51,838 nt of DNA from positions 1 to 51,838 of the forward strand of contig CANHCS010000005.1 of the NCBI GenBank assembly GCA_947459195.1, read 5' to 3'. Made by a program: the position numbers and the translations under genes. This stretch comes from Sphingobacteriaceae bacterium. GTDB lineage: Bacteria; Bacteroidota; Bacteroidia; Sphingobacteriales; Sphingobacteriaceae. Positions 40,921 to 50,812 of this stretch are shown in pieces. Under the pieces are notes generated by a model, which saw only the letters and a list, made by a program, of their open reading frames with translations, did no database searches and was not told the DNA's origin. Every line of letters begins with the position of its first letter. Positions within the stretch are counted from its first letter, which is position 1.

Positions 40921-42030
40921 ATGGCTAAGCAAAAAGAAAAAGCGAAACACATTCCTGTAGTGACCAAAAAGTCACTCGATTTTTTTGAGAAGTACATTAA
41001 CAACCCATCGCCAACCGGATTTGAGTGGGAAGGCCAAAAGATGTGGCTCGATTACATCAAACCCTTTATTGATGAGCATTTTGTAGACAATTACGGTACC
41101 GCCGTAGGGGTAATTAATCCGAAGGCCGAATACAAGGTAGTGATTGAGGCTCATGCCGATGAAATTTCATGGTTTGTGAATTACATCACCAAAGACGGTT
41201 TGATCTACGTGATCCGCAATGGCGGTTCCGACCACCAGATCGCACCTTCAAAAAGAGTAAATATCCATACCGAAAAAGGTATTGTGAAAGCGGTATTTGG
41301 CTGGCCGGCCATCCATACCCGCAGCGGCGAAAAAGAAGAGGCACCTACGCTTAAAAACATCTTTTTAGACTGTGGTTGTACCAGCAAAGAAGAAGTGGAG
41401 GCCTTAGGTATTCATGTGGGTTGTGTGATCACTTACGAAGACGAATTCATGGTACTGAACGATCGCTATTATCTAGGCCGTGCACTTGATAACCGTGCCG
41501 GTGGTTTCATGATTGCAGAAGTAGCCCGTTTACTCAAAGAAAACAAAGTAAAATTACCTTTCGGTTTATACATCGTAAATTCTGTACAGGAGGAAATCGG
41601 GTTAAGAGGTGCTGAAATGATCGCCCACCGTATTAAACCCAATGTGGCTATCGTAACCGATGTGACTCACGATACCCAGACTCCGATGATCAACAAGGTA
41701 ACTCAGGGCGATTTGGCTTGTGGTAATGGGCCGGTGGTTTCTTATGCCCCTGCCGTACAAACGAACCTAAACAAATTGTTGATCAAAGCGGCCGAGGAAA
41801 ATCAGATTCCTTTCCAGCGCCAGGCTTCTTCCCGTTCTACCGGAACAGATACCGACGCCTTTGCTTACTCCAATGATGGCGTGGTTTCCGCATTGATTTC
41901 TCTTCCATTGCGTTACATGCATACCACCGTTGAAATGGTGCACAAAGAAGATGTAGACAATGTGATTCGCTTAATTTATGAAGCGCTGCTGGATATCAAG
42001 CCAGGGCACGATTTCAGAAGCATCAAATAA
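40921..42030 (+). CDS. M42 family metallopeptidase
   Basis: PTGFEWEGQ, EAHADEISW, LGRALDNRAGGF, VNSVQEEIGLRGA, TDVTHDTQTP. Confidence 0.93.
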   Translation: MAKQKEKAKHIPVVTKKSLDFFEKYINNPSPTGFEWEGQKMWLDYIKPFIDEHFVDNYGTAVGVINPKAEYKVVIEAHADEISWFVNYITKDGLIYVIRNGGSDHQIAPSKRVNIHTEKGIVKAVFGWPAIHTRSGEKEEAPTLKNIFLDCGCTSKEEVEALGIHVGCVITYEDEFMVLNDRYYLGRALDNRAGGFMIAEVARLLKENKVKLPFGLYIVNSVQEEIGLRGAEMIAHRIKPNVAIVTDVTHDTQTPMINKVTQGDLACGNGPVVSYAPAVQTNLNKLLIKAAEENQIPFQRQASSRSTGTDTDAFAYSNDGVVSALISLPLRYMHTTVEMVHKEDVDNVIRLIYEALLDIKPGHDFRSIK

Positions 42031-42064
42031 AAAAAGCCCCGAGGGTACCCTCGGGGCTTTTTTG
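42029..42064. terminator. Bidirectional terminator with 22-bp perfect palindrome core
   Basis: AAAAAAGCCCCGAGGGTACCCTCGGGGCTTTTTT (core 42036-42057). Confidence 0.9.
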
Positions 42065-43420
42065 TTAATAGCCCAATTCATTTAAGGCAAAAATGGGCTT
42101 ACGCGACATCCATTTGCCACGGGTAAAATCCGGGATCTGCTGTAATGAACCACCCTCAGCCACCGAACGTTCAGAAATTGGGGTAATCGCATACCAGGTA
42201 GCCAGGTCATATACATCCATGGAAAAAGGAGCTTGGCGTTTGATCGATTCGATGAAGGAGTTGATCACAAAGAAATCCATGCCGCCATGTCCGGCACCAT
42301 TTGCGAGATTTTCGTATTTCTTCCAGAGGGCATGGTCATAGGTTTTCATATAGGTTTCATCCTTTTCCCAAACATGTGCTCTGGGGCTTTTACCTTCCAC
42401 ATAAATCGAGTTAAAATCGTCCATCCACAAACCATTGGTACCCTGCACTCGAAAATTCAAAGAATAAGGACGTGGCGAATTGGTATCATGAGAGAGAATG
42501 ATGGTTTCGCCATTGGCCGTTTGGATAGAGGTGGTCACAATATCGCCCAATTTAAAATCTACCGTGGCATTCGGATGATCAGCTCCACCTTTGTCTACCA
42601 CGTATTTATGTAATCCGCGGGCTTTGGTAGCCACCGAGGACAAAGCGGTTAAAAGGTTCCCACGATTCACATCAATCATCATGGCCACCGGGCCTAAACC
42701 ATGGGTCGGGTACAAGTCACCATTACGGTGCACCGAATGATTGGTCCGCCACTTGGCTTCTGAAAATCCTTTTTCGCCAAACTCCACCCCACCTCCATAG
42801 GGCTGCTTGCCATCATTAAATTTCACTTCCCGCAAATCGTGCTGATAACCGCCCTGCAAATGGAGCAGTTCTCCAAAAAGTCCCTGACGGACCATATTTA
42901 GGACCGCCATTACATCCCTGCGATAGCAAACATTTTCCATGGTAAACAATGGCACACCGGTTGCTTCAACTGCATTCACGATGTCCCAGCATTCCTGTAC
43001 ATCAGTGGCACCACAAACTTCCACAGCAGGAATTTTTCCTGCTTTTACGGCAGCAATGGCCTGCGGAATGTGCCATTCCCAGGGTGTAGAAATGATCACG
43101 GCATCAATATCATCCCGTTTCAGCAGGTTCAGATAGTCTTCCTCACCTTCGCTATATTCTGTTGCCTTTTTACGGCCATATTTGGCGATCAACTTCTGCG
43201 ATTCAAGTATGGCGCTTTGTGTATCCGGATCGGCAATGGCGATCACTTCCACATCATCCCGCTGTAAACAAAGTTCCAGGTGGTCGCGACCCCGAAGGCC
43301 CACACCGATAAAACCTAACCGGACTTTAGGCTGCTTGGCGGCAAATAAAATGGTTGGATTTAAAACGGCAGCTGCCGCTCCTGCCATCATAGTTTGCTGA
43401 AGAAATTTTCTGCGATGCAT
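42065..43420 (-). CDS. Gfo/Idh/MocA-fold glycoside hydrolase, GH109-like alpha-N-acetylgalactosaminidase
   Basis: Tat-like MHRRKFLQQTMMAGAAAA; VRLGFIGVGLRGRDH, NVCYRRDVMAVLNMVRQGLFGEL, HGLGPVAMMIDVNRGN, GAGHGGMDFF, match my recollection of the Elizabethkingia GH109 enzyme. Confidence 0.85.
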   Translation of the reverse strand: MHRRKFLQQTMMAGAAAAVLNPTILFAAKQPKVRLGFIGVGLRGRDHLELCLQRDDVEVIAIADPDTQSAILESQKLIAKYGRKKATEYSEGEEDYLNLLKRDDIDAVIISTPWEWHIPQAIAAVKAGKIPAVEVCGATDVQECWDIVNAVEATGVPLFTMENVCYRRDVMAVLNMVRQGLFGELLHLQGGYQHDLREVKFNDGKQPYGGGVEFGEKGFSEAKWRTNHSVHRNGDLYPTHGLGPVAMMIDVNRGNLLTALSSVATKARGLHKYVVDKGGADHPNATVDFKLGDIVTTSIQTANGETIILSHDTNSPRPYSLNFRVQGTNGLWMDDFNSIYVEGKSPRAHVWEKDETYMKTYDHALWKKYENLANGAGHGGMDFFVINSFIESIKRQAPFSMDVYDLATWYAITPISERSVAEGGSLQQIPDFTRGKWMSRKPIFALNELGY

Positions 43421-43447
43421 GTTTATTTTTTAGGTTTTGATTGGCTT

Positions 43448-43490
43448 AACAATTGTTGGTTTGGACTGTTAGTTTAAGCAAACATTGTTT
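43448..43490. promoter_or_regulatory. Two operator-like palindromes in the divergent region
   Basis: AACAATTGTT (43448-43457) and AAACATTGTTT (43480-43490), centres about 32-33 bp apart. Confidence 0.4.
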
Positions 43491-43547
43491 AATTTCGCTT
43501 TACTAATTTATCATTTAACACAGCACATCACCTATATATTTTTAAAC

Positions 43548-44447
43548 ATGAAACCAACTTTAGTCATTTTAGCTGCCGGAATGGCCAGCCGTTACGGAAG
43601 CATGAAACAAACCGACGGCTTCGGTCCGAATGGAGAAACCATTATTGATTATTCCATTTACGATGCCATTCAGGCTGGTTTTGGCAAAGTGGTATTTATC
43701 ATACGTGAAGAATTTGCGGAGAATTTCAAAGGTATCTTCGAACCAAAACTAGAGGGCAAAATTGAAACTGATTATGTGTTTCAATCTTATGACCTTAGCC
43801 CTTACGGGATCAATGAACCTATTGAACGAGCCAAGCCTTGGGGAACCGCCCATGCGGTGTTAGCTGCCGCAGATGCCGTAAAAGAACCTTTTTGTGTGAT
43901 CAATGCCGATGATTTTTATGGCCGCGATTCATACGAGAAAATGTCTAAATTCCTCACTTCGGAGGTAAAAGACGACCAATATTCCCTGATGGGTTTCCAG
44001 ATTGATAAAACCTTATCCGAGCATGGCTCCGTTTCCAGAGGAGTTTGTGAAGTAGATGAGCAGGGTTTTCTCAAAGATATCAACGAACGTACCCAGGTTT
44101 ATTTTAAAGATGGCGGCGTAGTGTATGAAGAAAACGGTGTAGAGACTCCTTTAAGCCGACAAGCTGCTGCATCGATGAATTTCTGGGGTTTTACACCACA
44201 AATTTTTGCAGATAGCAAGCAACTATTCATCGATTTCGCGTTAGCCAATAAAGAAAATCCGAAAGCTGAATTCTTTATTCCATTGGTGGCCGAAAAAATG
44301 ATCAAATCGGGCAAAGCCCGCTTCAAAGTAATTCCTACCCAAAGTAAATGGTTCGGAGTAACCTATAAAGAAGACAAACCGATTGTGCAGCAGAGCATCG
44401 ACGAACTGGTTTTATCGGGGGTGTACCCTGCTCAATTATGGAAATAA
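43548..44447 (+). CDS. Sugar-phosphate nucleotidyltransferase
   Basis: TLVILAAGMASRYGSMKQTDGFGPNGETIIDYSIYDA; CVINADDFYGRDSY. Confidence 0.88.
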   Translation: MKPTLVILAAGMASRYGSMKQTDGFGPNGETIIDYSIYDAIQAGFGKVVFIIREEFAENFKGIFEPKLEGKIETDYVFQSYDLSPYGINEPIERAKPWGTAHAVLAAADAVKEPFCVINADDFYGRDSYEKMSKFLTSEVKDDQYSLMGFQIDKTLSEHGSVSRGVCEVDEQGFLKDINERTQVYFKDGGVVYEENGVETPLSRQAAASMNFWGFTPQIFADSKQLFIDFALANKENPKAEFFIPLVAEKMIKSGKARFKVIPTQSKWFGVTYKEDKPIVQQSIDELVLSGVYPAQLWK

Positions 44448-45511
44448 ACTTTCCCGGGCAAATTTGGTCACTTTACAACTTAAATCCAGCTGATTTTAAG
44501 CTTGAAATTGCCTCTTCGGGTCATATCAACCAGACTATTCTGCTGCTTAGTAAGGAGCAAGATCACGTAAGTTTTGTACTCCAGCGGATCAATCAAACTG
44601 TATTTACCCATCCAGAGGTGATCTCTAAAAATGTGAAGTTGGCTCAAAAATTCCTGCAAGAACAAGATCCGGAATATCTTTTCATTGCTCCGCTGCTAAA
44701 CCGGGATGGGGAAAATCTATCTATCATCGCAGGTGAGTACTGGCGCCTATTACCTTTTGTGCCAAAGACCAAAGCTTTTGACGTGCTGACCGAACCGGAT
44801 CAGGCTTATGAAGCCGCCAAGCAATTCGGTAAGATGAGCCGTTTACTAAAGGATCTGGACAGCAGCTTGCTGGAACCCAGTATTGCGGGTTTTCATGACC
44901 TGGAATGGCGGAAACAACAATTTGATCAAGCGCTGAATCAAACTTCCCCGGCACTTCAAACTTCCGCCGCAACGGCTATTGCCATGGCCCATGAATTTGC
45001 GGTCATCCTGGAAGAATTTAATGTAATAAAAGCAGTCCTCCCCTTGCGGATCATGCACCACGACACCAAAATCAGCAATGTATTATTGGATGAGGAAAGT
45101 TTTAAAGGGGTTTGTGTGATCGACCTAGACACGCTGATGCCGGGCTATTTCATTTCTGATCTGGGTGATATGATGCGTACTTACCTATGTGCGGTTGATG
45201 AGAATGAAACTGATCTGAGTAAAATCAGGATACGTGAAGATTTTTTCGACGCTACTGTAAAAGGCTATCTCTCGGAGATGGCAAGCGTACTGAATCCGCA
45301 GGAAAAAGAATTGATCCTTTTCTCTGGAAAATATATCATTTACATGCAGGCTCTGCGTTTCCTGACTGATTATCTGCAAGGGAATACTTATTACCCGATT
45401 CAATATCCCAATCAAAATCTGGTTCGTGCTCTCAATCAATTTCAATTATTGAATTTATTATTTCAAAACGAAAGAAAATTAGAGGAGCTTATTCAGGAAT
45501 GTTTAAATTAA
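44438..45511 (+). CDS. Phosphotransferase (APH fold), N-acetylhexosamine 1-kinase (NahK)-like
   Basis: SSGHINQTILLL...VLQRINQTVFTHPE; MHHDTKISNVLLD...CVIDLDTLMPGYFISDLGDMMRT. Confidence 0.82.
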   Translation: MEINFPGQIWSLYNLNPADFKLEIASSGHINQTILLLSKEQDHVSFVLQRINQTVFTHPEVISKNVKLAQKFLQEQDPEYLFIAPLLNRDGENLSIIAGEYWRLLPFVPKTKAFDVLTEPDQAYEAAKQFGKMSRLLKDLDSSLLEPSIAGFHDLEWRKQQFDQALNQTSPALQTSAATAIAMAHEFAVILEEFNVIKAVLPLRIMHHDTKISNVLLDEESFKGVCVIDLDTLMPGYFISDLGDMMRTYLCAVDENETDLSKIRIREDFFDATVKGYLSEMASVLNPQEKELILFSGKYIIYMQALRFLTDYLQGNTYYPIQYPNQNLVRALNQFQLLNLLFQNERKLEELIQECLN

Positions 45512-45527
45512 GGTCAAAATTGTCATC

Positions 45528-47936
45528 ATGTTAAAAGCCAAATTCTTCATTTTATCCATCTTAATTGCTATATTTTATAATTCATTTGCCCAAACCGGTC
45601 ATTTAAGTAAACAATTGGGCGCATTTACTTCATTACAAAAAACAAGTAGTGGTGTATTGCTAAAAGCAGAAAACGGACAGGTTTCCATTCAAACATATCA
45701 GCAAAATGTATTGCGTGTGAGAGCAGTACAAAAGGAGTTTGGGAGAGACAGCTCTTTTGCGGTGATTAAGAATGCTAATCAAAATCTTTTCAAGATTATT
45801 AATGAAAATAAGGATGAAATCATGCTTCAAACCGATTCCATCAAGGTCATAATCAGTAAATACCCCATGAGGATCAGTTTTTATAGCGCCGTAGATGGTC
45901 GCTTTTTAAACGGCGATGATGAACGATTGGGTATTTCTTGGACCGGTACACAGGTGAGTAATTTTAAAAAACTGATCCCTAATGAACGATTCATAGGCTT
46001 AGGAGAAAAAACCGGCAATCTTGATAGAAGAGGCAGTAGCTACGTCAATTGGAACAGTGACGTGCCTGCTTATGCACTCAACGCCGATCCTTTGTACAAA
46101 ACCATCCCCTTTTACATCGGTTTACACGACCATTCAACCTATGGAATTTTTTTCGACAATACCCATAAAAGCTTTTTCAATTTTGGAGCTTCTACCGATG
46201 AACAGACCAGCTATTTTGGAGCGGAAGACGGTGAGATGAATTATTATTTCTTTGGCTCATCAAACGTGGCCGGATTAATTAAAGATTATACCTGGTTAAC
46301 GGGACGAATGGAAATGCCTCCCCTTTGGAGCTTGGGCTATCAACAATGTCGCTGGAGCTATAAGCCCGATACGCAAGTTCTGGAAATTGCCAAAACTTTT
46401 CGTGAGAAAAAAATACCTGCTGATGCGATCTATCTGGATATTGATTACATGGATGCCTATAAAATATTTACCTGGAGTCCGCAGAATTTCCCCAATCCAA
46501 AACAAACCATTGATGAATTAAAAGCCATGGGATTCCATGTGGTGACCATTGTGGATCCGGGTATCAAAATTGAAAAAGGTTACCAGCAATACGACGAGGG
46601 CGTCCAAAAAAATTATTTTGCCAAATATCCGAGCGGTGATTTTTATATCGGCAGTGTTTGGCCAGGTCGCTGTCATTTTCCTGATTTCTACCTTCCGGAA
46701 GTGCGCCAGTGGTGGGGGAAATCGTTCAAAAGTTTAACTGATAAAGGAGTTGAGGGTTTTTGGAACGATATGAATGAAATTGCCGTTTGGGGGCAAAACA
46801 TTCCGGACCTAATCCAATTTGGCGGTAAAGGCAAGGAGATGACCTTAAAAGAGGCTCGTAATGCTTATGGTTTACAAATGTCGAGAGCTACTTTCGAGGG
46901 AACCAAAGACATACTGGGCAAACGTGCTTTCAATCTCACCCGTGCTGCTTATTCGGGAATACAACGTTACTCTGCAGTTTGGACAGGAGATAATGCTTCG
47001 AGTGATGCCCACATGCTTTTGGGACAGCGATTGGTAAATAGTCTGGGGTTGTCGGGTGTTCAGAACATTGGGGTGGATATTGGCGGTTTTATTGGCACCC
47101 CCTCCGCTGAGCTGATGATCAGATGGAACTCCTTGGGTGTATATACACCAATTTTTAGGAACCATGCTGAGATCAACACCCCAATGCGGGAACCTTGGCG
47201 TTTTGGCGCAGAAGCAGAAGCAATCATGCGCAAAGACATTGAACAACGCTATCGCTTGCTGCCTTATCTGTATTCGAGTTTCTACGCGGCTACACAAACA
47301 GGTATGCCTATTGCCCGGAGTCTCGCCATCAACTATACGGAAGATCCAAATGTTTTCGAAGAAAAGTTTCAGCAACAATTCATGTTTGGCGATTACCTGC
47401 TGGTCGCTCCTGTGGAAAGTACCAAATCTACCCTCGAGGTTTACCTACCCGAAGGGGAATGGTACCGTTTGAGCAGCGGAGAAGTTTTTAGAGGCAAACA
47501 ACGTATCCTTGCTCCTGCACCCTTGAATGATTTACCAGTGTTTGTAAAAGCAGGTGCCATTATACCGATGCAAAGTGTGGTACAAAATACTTCAGAAAAA
47601 GGAGATGGTATAATTCAGATTCACATCTGGAACGGAGGATCAGGCAGCAGCTTCACTTATTATGAGGATGATGGAATCAGCCTTGCAGAAGAGGCGCACA
47701 AGAGCTATACCCGAATCTTACAATTTGAACCTGGAAAAAAACAGATCAATCTATCAGCAGTAAAAGGCACTTATCAGTCTCGTTTCAAGCAGGTCAAATT
47801 GGTGTTACATGGTTTTTCAAACGAGACTAAATCCCTGCTTATCAATGGCAAAAAAGTGAAAGTCCAAACAAATGAACAAGGACTATTGGAAGTGCTATTT
47901 GCCAACCAATCTTCCATGATCAGTATTAAATATTAA
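45528..47936 (+). CDS. GH31 family glycoside hydrolase (alpha-glucosidase-like), exported
   Basis: Signal peptide; GLGEKTGNLDRRG, YLDIDYMDAYKIFTW, GFWNDMNEIAVWG, WTGDNASSDAHM, YTPIFRNHA. Confidence 0.93.
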   Translation: MLKAKFFILSILIAIFYNSFAQTGHLSKQLGAFTSLQKTSSGVLLKAENGQVSIQTYQQNVLRVRAVQKEFGRDSSFAVIKNANQNLFKIINENKDEIMLQTDSIKVIISKYPMRISFYSAVDGRFLNGDDERLGISWTGTQVSNFKKLIPNERFIGLGEKTGNLDRRGSSYVNWNSDVPAYALNADPLYKTIPFYIGLHDHSTYGIFFDNTHKSFFNFGASTDEQTSYFGAEDGEMNYYFFGSSNVAGLIKDYTWLTGRMEMPPLWSLGYQQCRWSYKPDTQVLEIAKTFREKKIPADAIYLDIDYMDAYKIFTWSPQNFPNPKQTIDELKAMGFHVVTIVDPGIKIEKGYQQYDEGVQKNYFAKYPSGDFYIGSVWPGRCHFPDFYLPEVRQWWGKSFKSLTDKGVEGFWNDMNEIAVWGQNIPDLIQFGGKGKEMTLKEARNAYGLQMSRATFEGTKDILGKRAFNLTRAAYSGIQRYSAVWTGDNASSDAHMLLGQRLVNSLGLSGVQNIGVDIGGFIGTPSAELMIRWNSLGVYTPIFRNHAEINTPMREPWRFGAEAEAIMRKDIEQRYRLLPYLYSSFYAATQTGMPIARSLAINYTEDPNVFEEKFQQQFMFGDYLLVAPVESTKSTLEVYLPEGEWYRLSSGEVFRGKQRILAPAPLNDLPVFVKAGAIIPMQSVVQNTSEKGDGIIQIHIWNGGSGSSFTYYEDDGISLAEEAHKSYTRILQFEPGKKQINLSAVKGTYQSRFKQVKLVLHGFSNETKSLLINGKKVKVQTNEQGLLEVLFANQSSMISIKY

Positions 47937-47957
47937 ATACTCAGTCTTTTTAAAAAC

Positions 47958-47990
47958 AAAAAGCCCGATGGAAATCCACCGGGCTTTTTT
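47958..47990. terminator. Bidirectional terminator between GH31 and dnaK
   Basis: AAAAAGCCCGATGG-AAAT-CCACCGGGCTTTTTT. Confidence 0.85.
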
Positions 47991-48006
47991 GATTGAAGAA
48001 TAACGA

Positions 48007-49911
48007 TTATTTCTTATCGTCTTCTTTTACTTCTTCAAAATCTACGTCGGTCACCTCATCGGCTCCGGCAGCAGCGCCATCAGCAGGCGCTCCTTGAGCG
48101 GCAGCTTCCTGTGTTGCTTTGTACATTTCTTCTGAAGCGGCGTTCCAAGCTTCTTGAAGTTCAGTCTGAGCAGTTTCAATTTCTTCGAAATTTTTAGCTG
48201 CATAAGCATCTTTCAGCTTTTTCAAACCATCTTCAATTGGCGTTTTCTTATCCGCAGAAATCTTATCTCCATACTCTTTCAACTGTTTTTCAGTAGAGAA
48301 GATTAGGGCATCAGCCGCATTCAGCTTGTCGATTTCTTCTTTTGCTTTTTTATCTGCCTCGGCATTTGCTTCCGCTTCGTCTTTCATCTTCTTGATCTCT
48401 TCTTCGGTCAAGCCAGATGAAGCTTCGATACGGATCTTCTGCTCTTTGCCAGTAGCCTTATCCTGTGCACTTACGTGCAGGATACCGTTCGCATCAATAT
48501 CGAAGGTTACTTCGATTTGAGGCACCCCACGTGGTGAAGGCGGCAATCCGTCTAAATGGAATCGGCCAATGGTGCGGTTCTGGTTGGCCATAGGACGCTC
48601 ACCTTGCAGGATGTGAATTTCTACCGATGGCTGATTATCAGATGCGGTAGAGAATATCTCTGATTTTTTAGTTGGGATGGTGGTATTGGCCTCAATTAAT
48701 TTGGTCATTACACCACCCATGGTCTCAATACCTAATGAGAGTGGAGTTACATCCAGTAACAATACATCCTTCACTTCTCCGGTCAACACACCACCCTGTA
48801 TAGCAGCTCCAATGGCTACTACTTCATCAGGATTCACCCCTTTTGAAGGTTCTTTACCAAAGAAGGCTTTTACCGCATCCTGAATGGCAGGAATACGGGT
48901 AGAACCACCCACCAAGATGATCTCATCGATATCAGAGGTTTTTAAGCCTGCATTTTTCAATGCCGACTTACAAGGCTCGATGGTACGTTTGATCAAACTG
49001 TCGGCCAATTGTTCGAATTTAGCACGACTAAGGGTTCTTACCAAGTGCTTAGGTCCGCTTTGATCGGCAGTAATGTAAGGTAAGTTAATTTCCGTTTGTG
49101 TAGAGCTTGACAGTTCGATCTTCGCTTTTTCAGCAGCTTCTTTTAAGCGCTGTAAAGCCATCGGATCTTGATGCAAGTCCATACCGTTTTCAGCTTTAAA
49201 CTCTTCTGCCAACCATTCGATGATGATGTGGTCGAAGTCATCACCACCTAGGTGCGTATCACCATCGGTAGCTTTTACTTCAAATACGCCATCACCCAAT
49301 TCCAAAACAGAAACATCGTGTGTACCACCACCGCAGTCGAAGACCACGATTTTCATTTCTTTTCCGGCTTTATCCAAGCCGTAAGCCAAGGCTGCAGCGG
49401 TAGGCTCGTTAATGATCCTTTTCACCGTTAAACCTGCAATTTCACCGGCCTCTTTAGTTGCCTGACGTTGTGCATCGTTAAAATAAGCCGGAACGGTAAT
49501 CACCGCTTCGGTAACTTCCTGACCCAAGAAATCTTCTGCAGTTTTTTTCATTTTCTGCAAGATCATGGCAGAAATTTCCTGTGGGGTATATTTACGGTCA
49601 TCTATCTCTACTCTTGGGGTGTTATTATCACCTTTCACCACTTTATATGGCACACGAGCGGCTTCTTTTTTTACTTCATCGAAGCTATTGCCCATGAAAC
49701 GTTTGATAGATGAGATGGTTTTTTGAGGATTGGTAATGGCCTGACGCTTGGCAGGATCACCCACTTTACGTTCTCCATTTTCTACAAAAGCCACCACCGA
49801 AGGTGTAGTACGTTTACCTTCGCTATTAGCAATAACAACAGGCTCATTGCCTTCCATTACTGAAACGCATGAGTTGGTTGTTCCTAAGTCGATACCGATA
49901 ATTTTTGACAT
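48007..49911 (-). CDS. dnaK: Molecular chaperone DnaK
   Basis: [63 protein letters not shown]. Confidence 0.98.
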   Translation of the reverse strand: MSKIIGIDLGTTNSCVSVMEGNEPVVIANSEGKRTTPSVVAFVENGERKVGDPAKRQAITNPQKTISSIKRFMGNSFDEVKKEAARVPYKVVKGDNNTPRVEIDDRKYTPQEISAMILQKMKKTAEDFLGQEVTEAVITVPAYFNDAQRQATKEAGEIAGLTVKRIINEPTAAALAYGLDKAGKEMKIVVFDCGGGTHDVSVLELGDGVFEVKATDGDTHLGGDDFDHIIIEWLAEEFKAENGMDLHQDPMALQRLKEAAEKAKIELSSSTQTEINLPYITADQSGPKHLVRTLSRAKFEQLADSLIKRTIEPCKSALKNAGLKTSDIDEIILVGGSTRIPAIQDAVKAFFGKEPSKGVNPDEVVAIGAAIQGGVLTGEVKDVLLLDVTPLSLGIETMGGVMTKLIEANTTIPTKKSEIFSTASDNQPSVEIHILQGERPMANQNRTIGRFHLDGLPPSPRGVPQIEVTFDIDANGILHVSAQDKATGKEQKIRIEASSGLTEEEIKKMKDEAEANAEADKKAKEEIDKLNAADALIFSTEKQLKEYGDKISADKKTPIEDGLKKLKDAYAAKNFEEIETAQTELQEAWNAASEEMYKATQEAAAQGAPADGAAAGADEVTDVDFEEVKEDDKK

Positions 49912-50100
49912 GTTATTTTTCTTTTAATGTGATCAATGATTTATTGAATCATTCAACAATTAACAAGGGGCATGCCAAGCCTGAAAGGAAAACAATTTGG
50001 CAGAAAGCGTTACTTAGAACCTGCAAAGGTCCTCATGAATAATGACAGGATGGCAGTATCGGGCGCCATGCACTTTTGTAGCAGGAGTGCCATCTAAACA

Positions 50101-50130
50101 AAAAAGCCCCGAACAGTTGTTCAGGGCTTT
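50101..50130 (-). terminator. Terminator after rplQ
   Basis: Minus strand AAAGCCCTGAACA-AC-TGTTCGGGGCTTTTTTG. Confidence 0.8.
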
Positions 50131-50154
50131 CAGATGAAAAATGTATTCGAATGA

Positions 50155-50739
50155 TTATTCTTCGGTTTTCTCTTCAGCTGCGTTTTCTTCAGCTGCAGGA
50201 GTTTCTTCTACTGCCGGTGTTTCTTCAACTACTGGAGCAGCTTCTTCAACCGGAGTTTCTACTACTTCTTCTGCTGCGGCTACAGGTGCAGCACTTGCAG
50301 TTTTAGCTTTTGAAGCACCTGAACCACGACGGCGGGTTGCTTTTTTACCTGCTTTGCTGGCATCGCTTTGCGTGAAGGTAGTGTTATAATCTACCAGTTC
50401 AATGATGGCCATTTCAGCGTTGTCACCTAAACGGTTAGCTAATTTTAAAATGCGGGTGTAACCACCTGGACGATTAGCTACTTTCTCAGCAACTTCTCTG
50501 AAAAGGATGGTAACTGTTTCTTTATCTTTTAAATAGCTAAATACGGTACGGCGTGAGTGCGTGGTATCGTTTTTAGATTTAGTGATTAAAGGCTCTACAT
50601 AGGTACGTAAAGCTTTTGCTTTAGCCAATGTAGTAGTAATACGCTTGTGTAAGATAAGCGAAGAGGCCATATTGGCCAACATAGCCTTACGATGTGAATC
50701 GGTACGGCCTAAGTGATTAATTTTCTTTCCGTGTCTCAT
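50155..50739 (-). CDS. rplQ: 50S ribosomal protein L17 with acidic Ala/Glu/Pro-rich C-terminal extension
   Basis: [67 protein letters not shown]. Confidence 0.97.
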   Translation of the reverse strand: MRHGKKINHLGRTDSHRKAMLANMASSLILHKRITTTLAKAKALRTYVEPLITKSKNDTTHSRRTVFSYLKDKETVTILFREVAEKVANRPGGYTRILKLANRLGDNAEMAIIELVDYNTTFTQSDASKAGKKATRRRGSGASKAKTASAAPVAAAEEVVETPVEEAAPVVEETPAVEETPAAEENAAEEKTEE

Positions 50740-50812
50740 TTTCGTTTAAATTTTCGTGATCATACCGTCTCAGCTGAGGGAATTATGATCACGTCGCTTA
50801 TAAATTATCTAA

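Noticed and set aside
42233-42613. 126-aa plus-strand ORF inside GH109
   Set aside because: Antisense of a strongly conserved enzyme.
46872-47378. 168-aa minus-strand ORF inside GH31
   Set aside because: Antisense to conserved GH31 catalytic domain; no family resemblance.
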